Source: Pampus argenteus
Taxonomy: Eukaryota; Chordata; Actinopteri; Scombriformes; Stromateidae
Assembly: GCA_036937835.1 (NCBI GenBank)
Contig: CM072879.1
Coordinates: 17,105,001 to 17,169,000 of the forward strand
DNA length: 64,000 nt
Direction of reading: 5' to 3'
Both the position numbers and the translations under genes were made by a program. Positions 1 through 12,037 of the stretch are shown in pieces. Below the pieces are notes generated by a model. That model had not been told where the DNA came from. It made no database searches and worked only from the letters and a program-made list of their open reading frames with translations. Within the stretch, counting starts at the first letter, position 1. Every line of letters begins with the position of its first letter.

Positions 1-1537
1 TTTGATATTGGGATTCATCTCTGAAATAGACGATTGGTCTCTGAAAGATATTTCGAGAGTGTGTGTGTGGGAGTCTTTTCAGCGATGGATCACGGTTTGA
101 ATCGGGGGCAGATACATCACAGCTATTTAGCTGCTCAGGAAACCTTGAAGCTGAAGTTGAGGACATTATGTTACTACAGTGTTTTTATTTTAATGTTTTA
201 ATATAACACTTCCATGAAAAGAAACGTATGTATGCACTTATTTTTCATGTTTTCTCATAATGGTCCTTCCTTAAATGTGAACATATAAATGTAACAAAGA
301 CAAGAAATGATCAGATCTTAAAACATTTAATAACTAAGACAAGACTAAGGATGTTTATTTCCAGTTATGTTGAACATTAAAAAGCAGAGTTGTACATTAA
401 GAGGAAACAACACTACTAAGTATAATTTCCTAATACTGTAGCACCACCTCAGAAAAACACGCCTTTACAGTGCTTTTGACGACTCAGTTAAAGTGAACAT
501 ACACATAAGATCATGTACAAAGTGGCAATGTAATTTATGAAAATAAAAATGACGCGTCAGAACATTTGAAACGAACATAACCGCCCTTCGGTACTCAACT
601 CTTTACGCCATCTTGCTTCTTCCGCCTTAAAACCTTCTCGACGACTTACAATCTGACCATCAGATAAATCAAACCTTTTTGTCATTTTCCAAATAAAACA
701 ATAAAACAATAAAACAATAAAACGACATTCAAATTTCAAACTTAATTTAAGATGCAGGCAGACAAATGACCAGAAATGAAAAAAAAAAGATGCATTAAGA
801 TACATAAGAAAGATACATTAGCACATTATTGTTATGTAACAGTGCATTTAAAAAGGGCATTTTATTCTTTTCACTTGATAGACTTACAAAGCATCGTATT
901 AATGACACTGAAGCATAGTGAAACAAAAAGAACTGTTACATTAAACAACATTAGAGTCAATGATACTCACTCCAACTCCAACACAACAGCCACAAACAAG
1001 ATGTTCAACGAGAAAACAATGACGCGTTTATGGCGTGTGAGTCTTGTTTTCTAGAAAGCAGCGAGATACACAAAAGCGTCACTCGTGTACAAAATGCAGA
1101 CGAATAGACGGGAGACAAACACCTGCCATGAACAAACCTCAGACACCGGACAGCAGACGCTAGCACCATCAGACCAAAAGGGTGATTTCTACACAAAGAT
1201 ATTTTACTACAAGCACGACCAAAACCTCTTAAAGCCTTAAACAGCTAAATAAGAGAGATAAATATATATATATATATATATATATGTATATGAAGATATC
1301 CTCAGAAGTGGGATTTAATTAAAACTGGCACAGTACATCTCCGGAGAGTGGATTTTAAACTGAGTCAATGTTGTGTCACGATCTAAAGATACAGGAAGCT
1401 CATGTTAGTGGGTTAACATTTCTTGAGGTTGTGAGTCCGCCGCATGCAGATCTGTTCCTCCTCCTCCTCCTCCTCCTCCTCTTCCGTCGTCTTGTCCCAT
1501 CGGTGATGGATCTGTGGTTTGCTCCTCGGCGGAGAGC
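1..1537 (-). other. mbp: probable mbp 3' UTR and downstream flank
   Basis: This lies downstream of the mbp stop codon on the minus strand. It holds no convincing coding sequence. It contains a (TA)n run at 1262-1285 and a (CTC)n run at 1456-1482. TTTATT on the plus strand (AATAAA on the minus strand) occurs near 183 and 354; either could be the poly(A) signal, but neither can be chosen without transcripts. Confidence 0.45.
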
Positions 1538-4500
1538 TTAGAAGATGGTGCTCCAGCGTTTAGGGGGCGGACGGGACTTGGTTTCTCCCTGGAGAGAAGA
1601 TAAGAGGATGATGAGGTGCCTGAGAAGCTATTTCTATCCCCAAAAGATGGCGTTTAAGAGCAATCAGAGCTGATGTGGTTTTCAGTGAAAACTGTGCTGA
1701 AGGTTCATGGAAGATGTGATTGTCAGCTACTTCACATTTAGTGGGATTCAGGGAGATCATCCAGACTGAAAATCAAACCTTTTAAAAAGAGTCTTAAGTA
1801 GATGGGCGCATGATTCAATACATCAATAAATATGTGTGAGATTTTAATGTGTAGCAAAAATGCTTGTTAGCTTATTACGGTGACGGGTTGCTGTCAAAGC
1901 ATGTGGATGAAACATGACGAATGAGAAGTCTGCAAACTGAAAATGGTGAATCATTATATTTGATGTCTTACTCACTGATCTCTGAGGAGAACATCACTGT
2001 TGTATTTGGGCAAACACAGATAAGGAAGAACAGTGTTTATGAGGGTTCCAGTTTTACAGATGAGAAAGTAAAAGGAGGAAGCGAATGTGAGGTGAGCTCA
2101 CCAGGTTGAAGAGTCTGGACAGTGTGCTTTGGTCTCTGCGTCGTCTGACCGGCGACTTTGTGCTCTCGGCACGTGACGACGAGGCCTAGAAAAAGATGCT
2201 CTGTAAGCTGAAAGCATGTTTGTTTCTTCTTTGTCATTTGTGTAACCTTTAAAGCAAACATTTAATTCATTTTACATCGATGGGCCTTTTTTTTTCTCTC
2301 GAGACACATTTTTACTCCGGAGCATCGTAGATGTCAGACGACAGGGCACAATTATTGCTGTTGTTGGACAAAAAAACCAAAACACACATACCTACAAAAA
2401 TATGCAACTTTCAGAAATGTAGAAAAAAAAGTTGCATGTGTCTTCCGATTGTTCAAGTTTTGGACATTTTGCACAAATATCTCTTTATCTGCACTAAAAT
2501 TGACCTTTTGGTATTTGGATCTATACGTAGCTGAATTTTCCTTGTGGACAGTGAAACATAAAGTGTTTTAGGATTTTGAAATAATATAACTTTTATATTA
2601 TATTATACAAATGTGTTTAAAGGCCTAAATTCATACGGTATACATTCTTAATCTCGGGGTTTGCATTGTAAGGAGGAAAAACAACTACATTGCAGGTATG
2701 TGGTTTCTCTGCAACAGCAGCAGGACGACGTGGAAGAAACATGTCGTGTCTGTTCATTTGATCTGTTATTGTGAGAAAGTCACACGGTTGACACATGACA
2801 GGAGGAAAACACGAACAGGTGAGAGGACCAGACTCAGATATCAGCAACCTTTAGGAGAAAGAAAACGAAAAGGACAAGGACGAGGAGGAAAGGTCCGCAG
2901 TGAGCTGACCGATGCCGATGGAGGACACTGCTGTCAAATCACACATATAGTCATCACACAGCCAGACAGATGAGATGATACAAAAGCCAAAAACAGATGG
3001 ATTGGTGAGGCATCTGTGGGCACAGAGGGATGGAGGTGTTACAGAGAACTACATGTGTGAAAAAAAGAGAAGGATGAGGAGGAAGAGGAGGAGGAGGAGG
3101 AGGAGGTTGATGCAGGCCAATGTTTACCGGTTGTGGTTCATAAATAGTTGAGCAGTTTCAAAGTCATCCAGAAGCAGCGAGCCGCTCTGGATTGAAGCAA
3201 AGAAGATGGGGAAATTTAAATGTAATAGATGTACCAATGAACCAACTCTGATGGTTTCAACGATGAATAAATAAATCCTTTTCAACTCAACTGGGAGTGA
3301 TTTACTGCCGCGCCTATCGAGCGTGAGCCGATGTACGTAAAAGCTGGTGAATCAGCCCTCCTTTTGAATAAGTCTTGATTCCACAGTCTCAGGTATATAA
3401 TGTTTTTTTTTTTTTTTTTTCATCAAGGAAGAAAGCAGTGACACACAAAGTGAGAACGAGGACAGAAGGAGCATGGTTAGGTAACAGGTGCACCGCAGAC
3501 AAAAGGGGGGGAGGAGGGGACAATTCGAAAGGAGCTCTGCACACAGACAGATTTAGACGGGATCATTGCACACGGACGCACATCGGTGCAGTCAGCAGCG
3601 TGGCTTTTGTTCCATTCAAGAAGGTAAGATAGTGTGACGTACCAAGCCCAAGACGTCTCTCCACTGGACATGAAAAAGAGACAAAACAGTAACACGATGA
3701 GATGAGAGACAGTGAGAGTGCGATGGCACCGCTACCCTCCTCAACACACCTGAGAATCCTCCGGTTAAAGGCATTAGATGACATGATTAGCATTGATAAG
3801 GTGGTAAATTACAAGGTGGCTCGTGGTCAGTCACTTATATACTGTATATTTAACCCAGACGATAATGTGACCACGTGGCTCCTAATCTGTTTGGTTTGTG
3901 ACCCCTTAAAACGAAGGATGAGCAACCAATAAGCCAATGATTATCCAATACACAACTGATAAAAGTACCCATATGTTAAGCATCATTAAGGTAAAAATAC
4001 AACTTAAAGCCACTGTGTAGATTTTTTTTTAGCCGCGCTAGCAGCTGGATCGATGCTCAACGGGTTGAAACTCTGACCTTTCATCAACATTTCAGTTTCT
4101 TCCGGTTTTAATGGACAAAATAAGTGAACTAATTTATGTTTAGTACCAATTGTTAGCATGCTAACAATGCTAAACTAAGACGGTAACCATTATACCTGCC
4201 AATCATCACGTTAGCATTGTCACTGTGAGCATGTTAGCATGCTAATGTTAGCATTTAGCTAAAAGCATTTACTCTTGTTAATTAACTTAAGAAAAATAAG
4301 AAGTGAATATTGATGCACTGTATCAGTTGATCTGATCAGCTGCATGTGTCTTTTGTGACACTACCACTATGTGGCGCCAAAGTCAAATATTTTCTAATCC
4401 TACACAAAGTGGCTTAAAGGTGTAAATCTCCAGAAAATCAAAGTGGAATCCATCAAAAATGACGGAGAACATTAGTATGGACAAGATAGTCGTATCTAAA

Positions 4501-6763
4501 AAAAAAATAAAGGAAAAAAGTAGTAAGTTCTCCTGCAGCTACACCTCTGATATTGTGAAAAATGAGACTCACCCTGGATTTAGGTTGAGGAGACGAAACC
4601 TGAGAAACACCAAGCAACAACAACAACAGAGTGACTGATTGCATCACAAAAAAAACCCCCACAACAAACAAATGATTGAGCTGCTGATTGAAATCCCCTC
4701 ATTCTTCTTTTTTTTTTATCCATATGTAAATGATTCACGCAGCTTTGTAATCAGTGAAGAAGCTGTTTTTAAAATGCTGCCACACTACTGACGCCAAGAG
4801 TTCGATCCAAAGTAAAGAAAAAGACAAACGCTGACAATTCAACAGTCACACAGAGGAACACATTGGTTCGCAACTCGTAGGAAGTTTCAGGCATCAAACT
4901 GTGGTGAGATCTGAAGGTGTTAGCAACAAAAATGACTTCATGTACAATCTTAACACAATAAGTGATGTGATATATAACATGCATATGCAACAAAAAAAAC
5001 TTACAATGCTCCTGAAGAAATGCACCACAGCGTTTTCATTGGTCCGACGCCGAGCAGAGGATTGCTGGGGTGAGGTGGCCCCGTGACCCCGGAATGACCC
5101 CTGAAAAGGTCAGAGGTCAAGTAACTACATGGCATGATATACAACATGGTCAAGTAATGTGCCAGTGTAAAAATGAAACTGGATTCAAACATCATGTAAC
5201 AAGGCTGACGTGAGCTTCAACAGACATCAATTCTGCACCATGCCTCTTAATATAATAATTACAATAATTACAATAACTACAAGGCCCGACTGGATGCCGA
5301 GTCTCAGAAGCAAAATGAGGTACACGACACGTACGAGAAAGGACAAAAAAAAACATGTTCTGTGATATGAAATCTGCAAATGAATCCAATTAAAGGCTAT
5401 TAAGAGCTTGAAAGGAAACAGGATGCGAGATTTTAGAGAGCGAAGGCTGATGTGGGCGCTTTCAGTGTCGTAGTTTTAGAAGAGATTTATCTTTATGTTT
5501 CTCCGAGCCAAATGAACAGATTTCCATACACAGACGCCTATTTTGTTGTTTCTACTCCAACAGACACACAACAGACAGCCCGCTGCAAAATATATGAAGG
5601 AAAAGATCAAAACATAACCGGGAAAAAGTGGATCAAAATGTGTGAATACACGAAATATGAGATCTGACAACCTTGTGCTTCGTGTACTCAGAAAACAGGT
5701 TTGGATGTCAGATGAAAGGAGTCTGTGTGAGAGCAGCGTCTCTCCCATCTCACACTGTCGAATCTTGAGTCTTGAAAGAGGTTTTGTCCGAGCTTTTCAA
5801 TCTGCGGTTCAGGGCCAGGCTGACATTACAGAGTAAATTCACCCACGCTGTGGTGGAGGTGCATCTGCATGTAGCTTACACGTTGCATTCTCCGTCACAG
5901 CGTCTCAGTCGCTGTATTTATTGCAAGCATGTTATAGGATAACAGCAATGAAAGGACTGCTAGATACAAATATCTTAAAAATAAGACTAAAGAATTGGTG
6001 TTTAGAAAATGAATATCTTGAAGGAAGGTTTTAATGCTGCCAATGATATAAAAGATTTTACAATTTGCAGGCAGACACATCTTTAAGTAAAAAAACTGTT
6101 CAATCCTACAGTCGAAATATGTGAAATAATTTAATTAAAATTTTTTTTTTTTTTTTGGCTATCAACATGCTGCCGTTGAATCACACAAAAATCTACAAGC
6201 TGCTGGACAACTGGAGTTTCTCCTGGATATTAAGAAGCAGCTTGCGCTTGTCGCTGGGTGAGTTTGAGCCCCTCGGCGAGGCGATAAAGCATCAAATGAA
6301 TAATGTCACTTCCAAAACCAGAAACTTTTCTTTCAGGCCGTTTTTTTGTAACTGAGACTGTGTTTGAAATTGTTGAAAGAAAGTTTGTTTTGCTCTTTTA
6401 CTTTAAGTCGACAGAATTCAAGTTAAAGGGGGATCAACATGTTTGTAAAAATCCTAATAACTATTAATAATAAACTCAGAAGACCAGGAAATAAAATACA
6501 GAAAGTGAAATATTAGTCTTTGTTTTTGCTAAATCACTAAACAAGCAGCACTAAAAAAAAAAAAAAAAACTTTAAGAAGAACAGTGGAAAAAAAGAAAAG
6601 TGAACTTTCCCTTTACTGTAAATCCAGATGCATTGCTGCTCACCTTGCTCCTCTTCTTTTTGTCTCCTCCAAAGAACTTGCTAATGGAGTCCATGACGCC
6701 GGGGTTCTTCTTTTTCCTGCCGAGCCCGAAGGTGCTCTGCCCTGAGGTGCTCGCTGTAGCCAT
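1538..6763 (-). CDS. mbp: myelin basic protein, six coding exons
   Basis: MBP is the positively charged cytoplasmic protein that compacts myelin membranes. Coding exons, each with AG/GT borders and matching phase: 6644-6763 (start ATG at 6761-6763, 40 aa), 5005-5100 (32 aa), 4573-4599 (9 aa), 3643-3663 (7 aa), 2102-2185 (28 aa), and 1538-1588 (16 aa plus TAA), total 132 aa. Exon 1 reads MATASTSGQS, then GLGRKKKNPG and SKFFGGDKKK. Exon 2 carries NENAVVHFFRSI, the counterpart of the mammalian ENPVVHFFKNI helix. Exon 3 is VSSPQPKSR, exon 4 WRDVLGL, exon 5 ends STLSRLFNL (mammalian GTLSKIFKL), and the last exon reads SRPPPKRWSTIF. The protein is very basic and has no signal peptide or membrane segment, as expected. 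It is shorter than the 18.5-kDa mammalian form and lacks a mammalian exon II equivalent. The galr1 neighbour supports orthology. Which teleost copy (a or b) is not decided. Confidence 0.95.
4004..4417. mobile_element. MITE-like element with terminal inverted repeats
   Basis: The left end reads TTAAAGCCACTGTGTAG and the right end, reverse complemented, reads TTAAGCCACTTTGTGTAGG. These form imperfect terminal inverted repeats of about 18 bp around a 0.4-kb non-coding body. The body includes a copy of a dispersed motif (GTTAGCATGCTAA, about 4130-4270) that also appears near 58.45 kb, so one repeat may be nested in another. It sits in mbp intron 3, between exons 4 and 3. No transposase is present. 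The family was not named. Confidence 0.55.
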
Positions 6764-7065
6764 GCTAGCTGTTGCTGAGGCTGGGTGGGGTTGACCTTTG
6801 TCTACTCGGTCGTCTTCTTCAAAGTCAGTCCAAAGCAACTCTGCTGCTCCTTCAGGGTGGTTTGCTGCCCTGATGATGCTCAGGGGCCGTCTTTGAAGGT
6901 GTCGTCCCCTCTGGTCCCGGTGCATCATGGGACATGAGGAGGGTGAGGATGGCGCTGGCTCGGCTCCAGGCATTCTTCGCAGCTTCAGTGGCTGTATCAG
7001 TCACTGCCGCCCTCCGCATGGGTCCGACCATTGTTCCTCTCCCCATCTGCCTCACCCCGGCCGCT
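6764..7065 (-). pseudogene. golli-like leader exon of mbp, reading frame broken
   Basis: In mammals the DNA directly upstream of the classic MBP start codon encodes part of the golli leader, read in frame into MBP. Here the minus strand shows golli-like fragments in the right order but in different frames. GEADGERNNG (about 7045-7055 downward) aligns with mammalian GEADANQNNG. AVTDTATEAAKNAW aligns with AVTDSKRTADPKNAW. SHDAPGPEGT aligns with SRDAPGREDNT. The distance from GEAD to AVTD is 49 nt instead of the 48 nt expected from the mammalian protein, so the frame shifts by one. The frame holding KNAW and DAPG ends at a TGA (6852-6854) before the classic ATG. A separate frame is open from 6973 into mbp exon 1. 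A splice acceptor (TTGTTGTCCCAG) precedes the region. It may be a decayed golli exon, a non-coding leader, or use unseen splicing. Confidence 0.5.
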
Positions 7066-8163
7066 GGGACAACAAGGGTTATCTATGAGATTGAACTCAG
7101 TCCCTGATGCAAAGCAACCTGCAACAATGTGAGGCCATTGTTGAGTCAGCCTCATATGTCTTCTTAATGGATTGTGTTTAAATTGCATGTACAGTCAGCC
7201 ACATTAACATACAGCCAGAAGAAAGGAAAAGCGTACTGTGTGAAAGATATCGAATCCTGTGAACACGAGCCAGAGCAAGTATCTGTATCTGCAGAGCAAT
7301 GAAATAAAGTCGTGATGACTTTGCGTGTTTAGATTTTTTTTATGCATTTCTGTATTTTCACATTGAAAACAGATATGTCACTACAGCAAGTTAAAAATGA
7401 AAAAATGAAAAATGTGACTAAACATTATCTTTTACTGCAATGTGAAATTGGCCAATAAAGGGTGAAGTTTGGGTTAATCCTGACCCCGTTTCCAAAGTCA
7501 AAAGAATTAAATGTCTTGTTCAACCTTTAAACTCAGAAAATAACGGTAAGTTTGAAGATCTGCAGTTCAATGACAGCCGAGAAAACTTCAACTGACCGTG
7601 TAATACGGTTTAAAGCTCCAGAAAAAGGTTGTAAGAGGAGCTCAATTTAATGTTTTAATACATTTTAATGTTGTCAGACTATTGAACACATTTCCTTCAT
7701 GCTGCTTCATCCTCAACATCCATCAACGTGTTTCTAACAGATTTTTTTTCTGTCATTGGGTGACATTAAACTATCACACTGAGTCCTGGATATGTTGTTT
7801 CACACAGAGAGGCTGCAGCAGCCGTCTGGACAAAGCAGGATCTGTTGCAGGGTTAGATGTGTTAGAAAACACCCATGCTGCTTCAGAATATTAATATTTT
7901 GAGACAGACGGCTTTTTGTTGTGGTTATGGCTGCTTCTTATTTCAACTCAGAAAGCCATTTTTGCAGAACCCCCCCCCCCCCCCACACACACACACACAA
8001 CGGTTGCAACGGTTGAATCTCTTTTCATATCATACAATATGATATAATATTAAATCTTGAATTCATTTCCGAGGAGGAAGTACAGCTTGTTTTTGATGGA
8101 ATAATAGAAACGACAACGGCAGCAAAACAATCAGAAGTAGGATTAAAAATAACATGTAGGAAT

Positions 8164-8214
<51 letters not shown>

Positions 8215-11200
8215 TTCTGAATGAGAGATCAGATGTGATAATAGAGACAAGAGACAACATGTTTCTCAAGAGGCAGCATGAGTATACTTGAGAATACTTG
8301 ACCTGCTTTCCATATGTGGACCCTCACAGAGGTACAACATGTGACTATGACGCTCCGAGCGAGTAAAAAGAAATAAGATGTTCCTCCACCGCCATGCTGA
8401 GCTGTCAGTAAGCCTCATCACCAGTCAATCAGGATTGAACTGGTTGGGTCTGAGCTTGTTCGTCTGCTGATGTGTGCACACAGTCAGGTCTTGTTTCTGC
8501 TGTAAAAAGAATAATTAAATAATACATTAGTACGCACAAGATTTCAGTTGATTTTTGTTATTATTAGTAATCACAAAATGCCTGAAATGACATGAAAAAT
8601 GAAAATCGGTTGAGAAACAAACCAAACATGACTCATCCATATCTTACATTCAGATACAGTTGATGATCCTCAGTAAAATATTTTATAAATAAATATACAT
8701 TTTTTTTTAAAAAAAAGACTAACTTATATATCCACTTTGACCAACTCAGGCGGCTGCAGCTTTGGATTATTATCAGAGAAAAAACTGTGAACGTTTCCTT
8801 TAACAACGCTCACATTTAGCTTCATTAACTCATAGCTCGTTTATTTTGGGTGGCTTGAACCAGTTGAACAAGATCTGCTGAGTAGGGAAATAAAAAGTGA
8901 ACTTTTTTAGCAGCTCAATCAGCTTCGATTTGACACAATGACCCAGAGGAAATAAAATAAGAAAAATCATCATAAAAACTCGAGGCCTTTATTTGAGGAA
9001 TGTGGATGAACATGTGACTCCATAACATAGACCTCTATGGAGCCAACATAGCGGAGCAGTTTCCTGTATAAACATAGCATAAACATAGGAGACATGTTTA
9101 TCCACCCGGCACCCGGTCATGTACACAGTGCTCCTTCTGTTTGTCCTGCAGGGCCGGGGCCTCAGCGCAGCACCCACGGGCCTGACAGAGGTAGGTAGGG
9201 TGCAGGAATGCAGAGAGTGGGTTGACCACACTGCTTGTGCCATCGTGTCCAGAAGAGTCTTGGATTTGTCCCTGGAGCTGGAAGGTCGAGGCAGAGCTCA
9301 GGGGAAACAATAGCGGCCATGGAAGCGAGCTGTGGGACACAAACACGGGAGATATCTTTGAACCCTGGCAGGAATGTCGATGTAGACCAAGACGCCCACT
9401 CGGAGAGGCGGCTGAATATCTGCCGCTGGAGGGAGGGAGAAAGAAAGAAATCCTTCATCCGTTCATGCACATGTGCAGTAGATAAGCATCTGTGGCAGTT
9501 TGGCTTGTTTTACTGTAATTAGTTTAATCTTCATGACTTTTGCAACCTCTGAGAGTGAGTGCAGATGTACAGTTTGACAAAGACGAAGTGGCTTTTAGCT
9601 ACTAGGTCAAAACCTGCTATACGCCTGGATGGTCAATGTGCAGTGTGTCTATAATACGAATTCCTGGATATTAAATGTTCATGTGCAATCTTCTGTAGCG
9701 AACCCAGTAATATTTGTACTGAAGTAGCATATCACATGACACACATGGTTGTATGTTTTGATTCATATTCTGTTTATTCTGCCAGGAAAGATACAGCTGA
9801 CATAGATAAAGTCAACAGGAATGTTTCTCTGAAGCATCTTGTTGTAATCGGTGACCTCGGTTGCCGCGGTTACCACGTTTCAGTCATACTCTTATGGAGC
9901 AGAACACACTAACGACGTCGACATTCGCTCAAACAACCGATGAATCACGAGCGCATGTGATTCATAAAACATATCAGTGAAACTAATGACTACGTATTAC
10001 GGTGAATAACTTTAATCACTGCTGACACCACATATTGTGTGATAGTCAAAGGATGGCGTGAATTTCTGTGAGAAAAACCTCATTTGCACATTATCTCACA
10101 GGTGTCGAGGCAGAGAGGCAGAAGAATTAGTGAAGGAACACACAGAGAGGGTCTGATTAAAATGGAAAATTAAATATTCAGTTGGCAGTGCAGTTAGATG
10201 GAAATGACAAAAATTAGAATTTGAATAGTCCTGCACCTTTTATTTCGCCATTTTCTTCTACCTGTAAGGACTCTGCAAAAGTGCTGTTACTGTAACGACC
10301 ATCATTTACTGTATGGTGAAATCATAAAGTGCCACAAAAGTCATTTCTTCCCATGAAATCCTTTATTTATTTATATCTCCTCAGTTTGAAACAAGAGTGC
10401 ATGATATTGTTGAGATGCTGAACAATCGGCAGCATTATGCTCGAGCCAAATGTTGATGGAATCGTTGGCTTTTGACCACCGAGACATTTGCATCGAGTTG
10501 TTTACCAGCCAAAAGGAGGGAAAAAGCCCCCAAAACATTCACATCTCACAGCTGATCTTATTAGTTTAAACAGCATCACGTTTTTGAACAGTACATTAAC
10601 TCTTAATGAAGATTTATCAAATGTAAAATGTAAAAATGACAAACAATTCGATGTTGTTTCATTGATAGGAGGAAACGTGGAGCTTCTTCTTGGCCCGAGC
10701 GTCCACTGGACGGGGACATCAGCTGCTGAGCATCATAGCCATGCTGTCATCTGTAGGCTACAGTGACTGGATGAGATACGAAGAGGTCATTCGGGGTGAC
10801 AGAGACACAACGACACAAAGCCAATTCCTGTAAAGCACCGTAGAGCAGAACAAAGCAGTTCGACGCCTCAACAAATATCTGATGTTTTCAAGACTTTAAA
10901 GTATTTACTAGAGATAGAAGAAAGTATGTATCACATACTGTACAGACTGTACGGGACAAATGCTTGTATGCTTAGTAAAATGTTTGCAGTTATTTTGCAT
11001 CATCTGAACTCATGTGAAGTGATTTTTTTGTCTATGTATATTTTTTTCTACATGTTTTTCTATGTCTGAGGTGTTTTGTAGACTTTGTTGCTACAAATTA
11101 TGTAAAGAAAGAGAAAAAAAGGAAGAAAAATCTTGCTATTACTTTACGTAGCATCCAGAAGCCAATCGGACCAATCAGAACAGAGTAAAGCCTGGAAATG

Positions 11201-11989
11201 TGCACGACACGACCGCCTTTAAAATGCCAGTATTAATTAATCTGTAAAGATTATGGGATCTTGCAAATTTACAGACAAAATTTCCTCTTCATTAAAAAAA
11301 TGTTGACGAAACCAGAATCCATAAATTTACACCAAGCTTGTCCTTTTCTCTTACTTTAAAGAGCACTGTGCATCATACGTGTATTTACTGTGTCACAGCT
11401 GAGGACATGCTGCTGCTTTCACGACTGGGTTTCCTTTCAGCTGAAGCTGTGTTTATGAACTTTATGAACGTTGGTTGTTGCTTCCTTCAGTATGTTGCAT
11501 GAACTGAATAAAGATCCAGTTATTGTGTGATTGATTCAATAACCTTTTTACTTGCTCCGCAGCAGGCTGGGTTGTGCTGATACATGTTCAACACATTCAT
11601 CTGAATTACAAAGACATTGCCTCTGGCTCCAGACGACAATCTGATGAGAAAGATGAAATGATTGAAGAGGTAAAACCTCCCTGACTCCCTCTACTGTCGG
11701 TGTGAGGAACTGCGCTCACACTTACTTTGATCCACTGAGAGTGTTAATTCAGCTTCATGGTAATCAACACTTCTGACTTACAGTCTCAGCAACTTCACAT
11801 GTACAGTACATGATGTCAATTACACCACAATGATGAATGTTGTTATTGGTTAACATAAAAAGTGTTTTTAGCATAAACAGACATGATGTGAAAATATTTC
11901 TTCGGTGGACAAATCTTCAATGAGTTGTCTAAAATCTTTCATGGATTCAGGTTTAGGTGTGAAGCACGTCTGGTCTGTTATGAGAGGAC

Positions 11990-12037
<48 letters not shown>

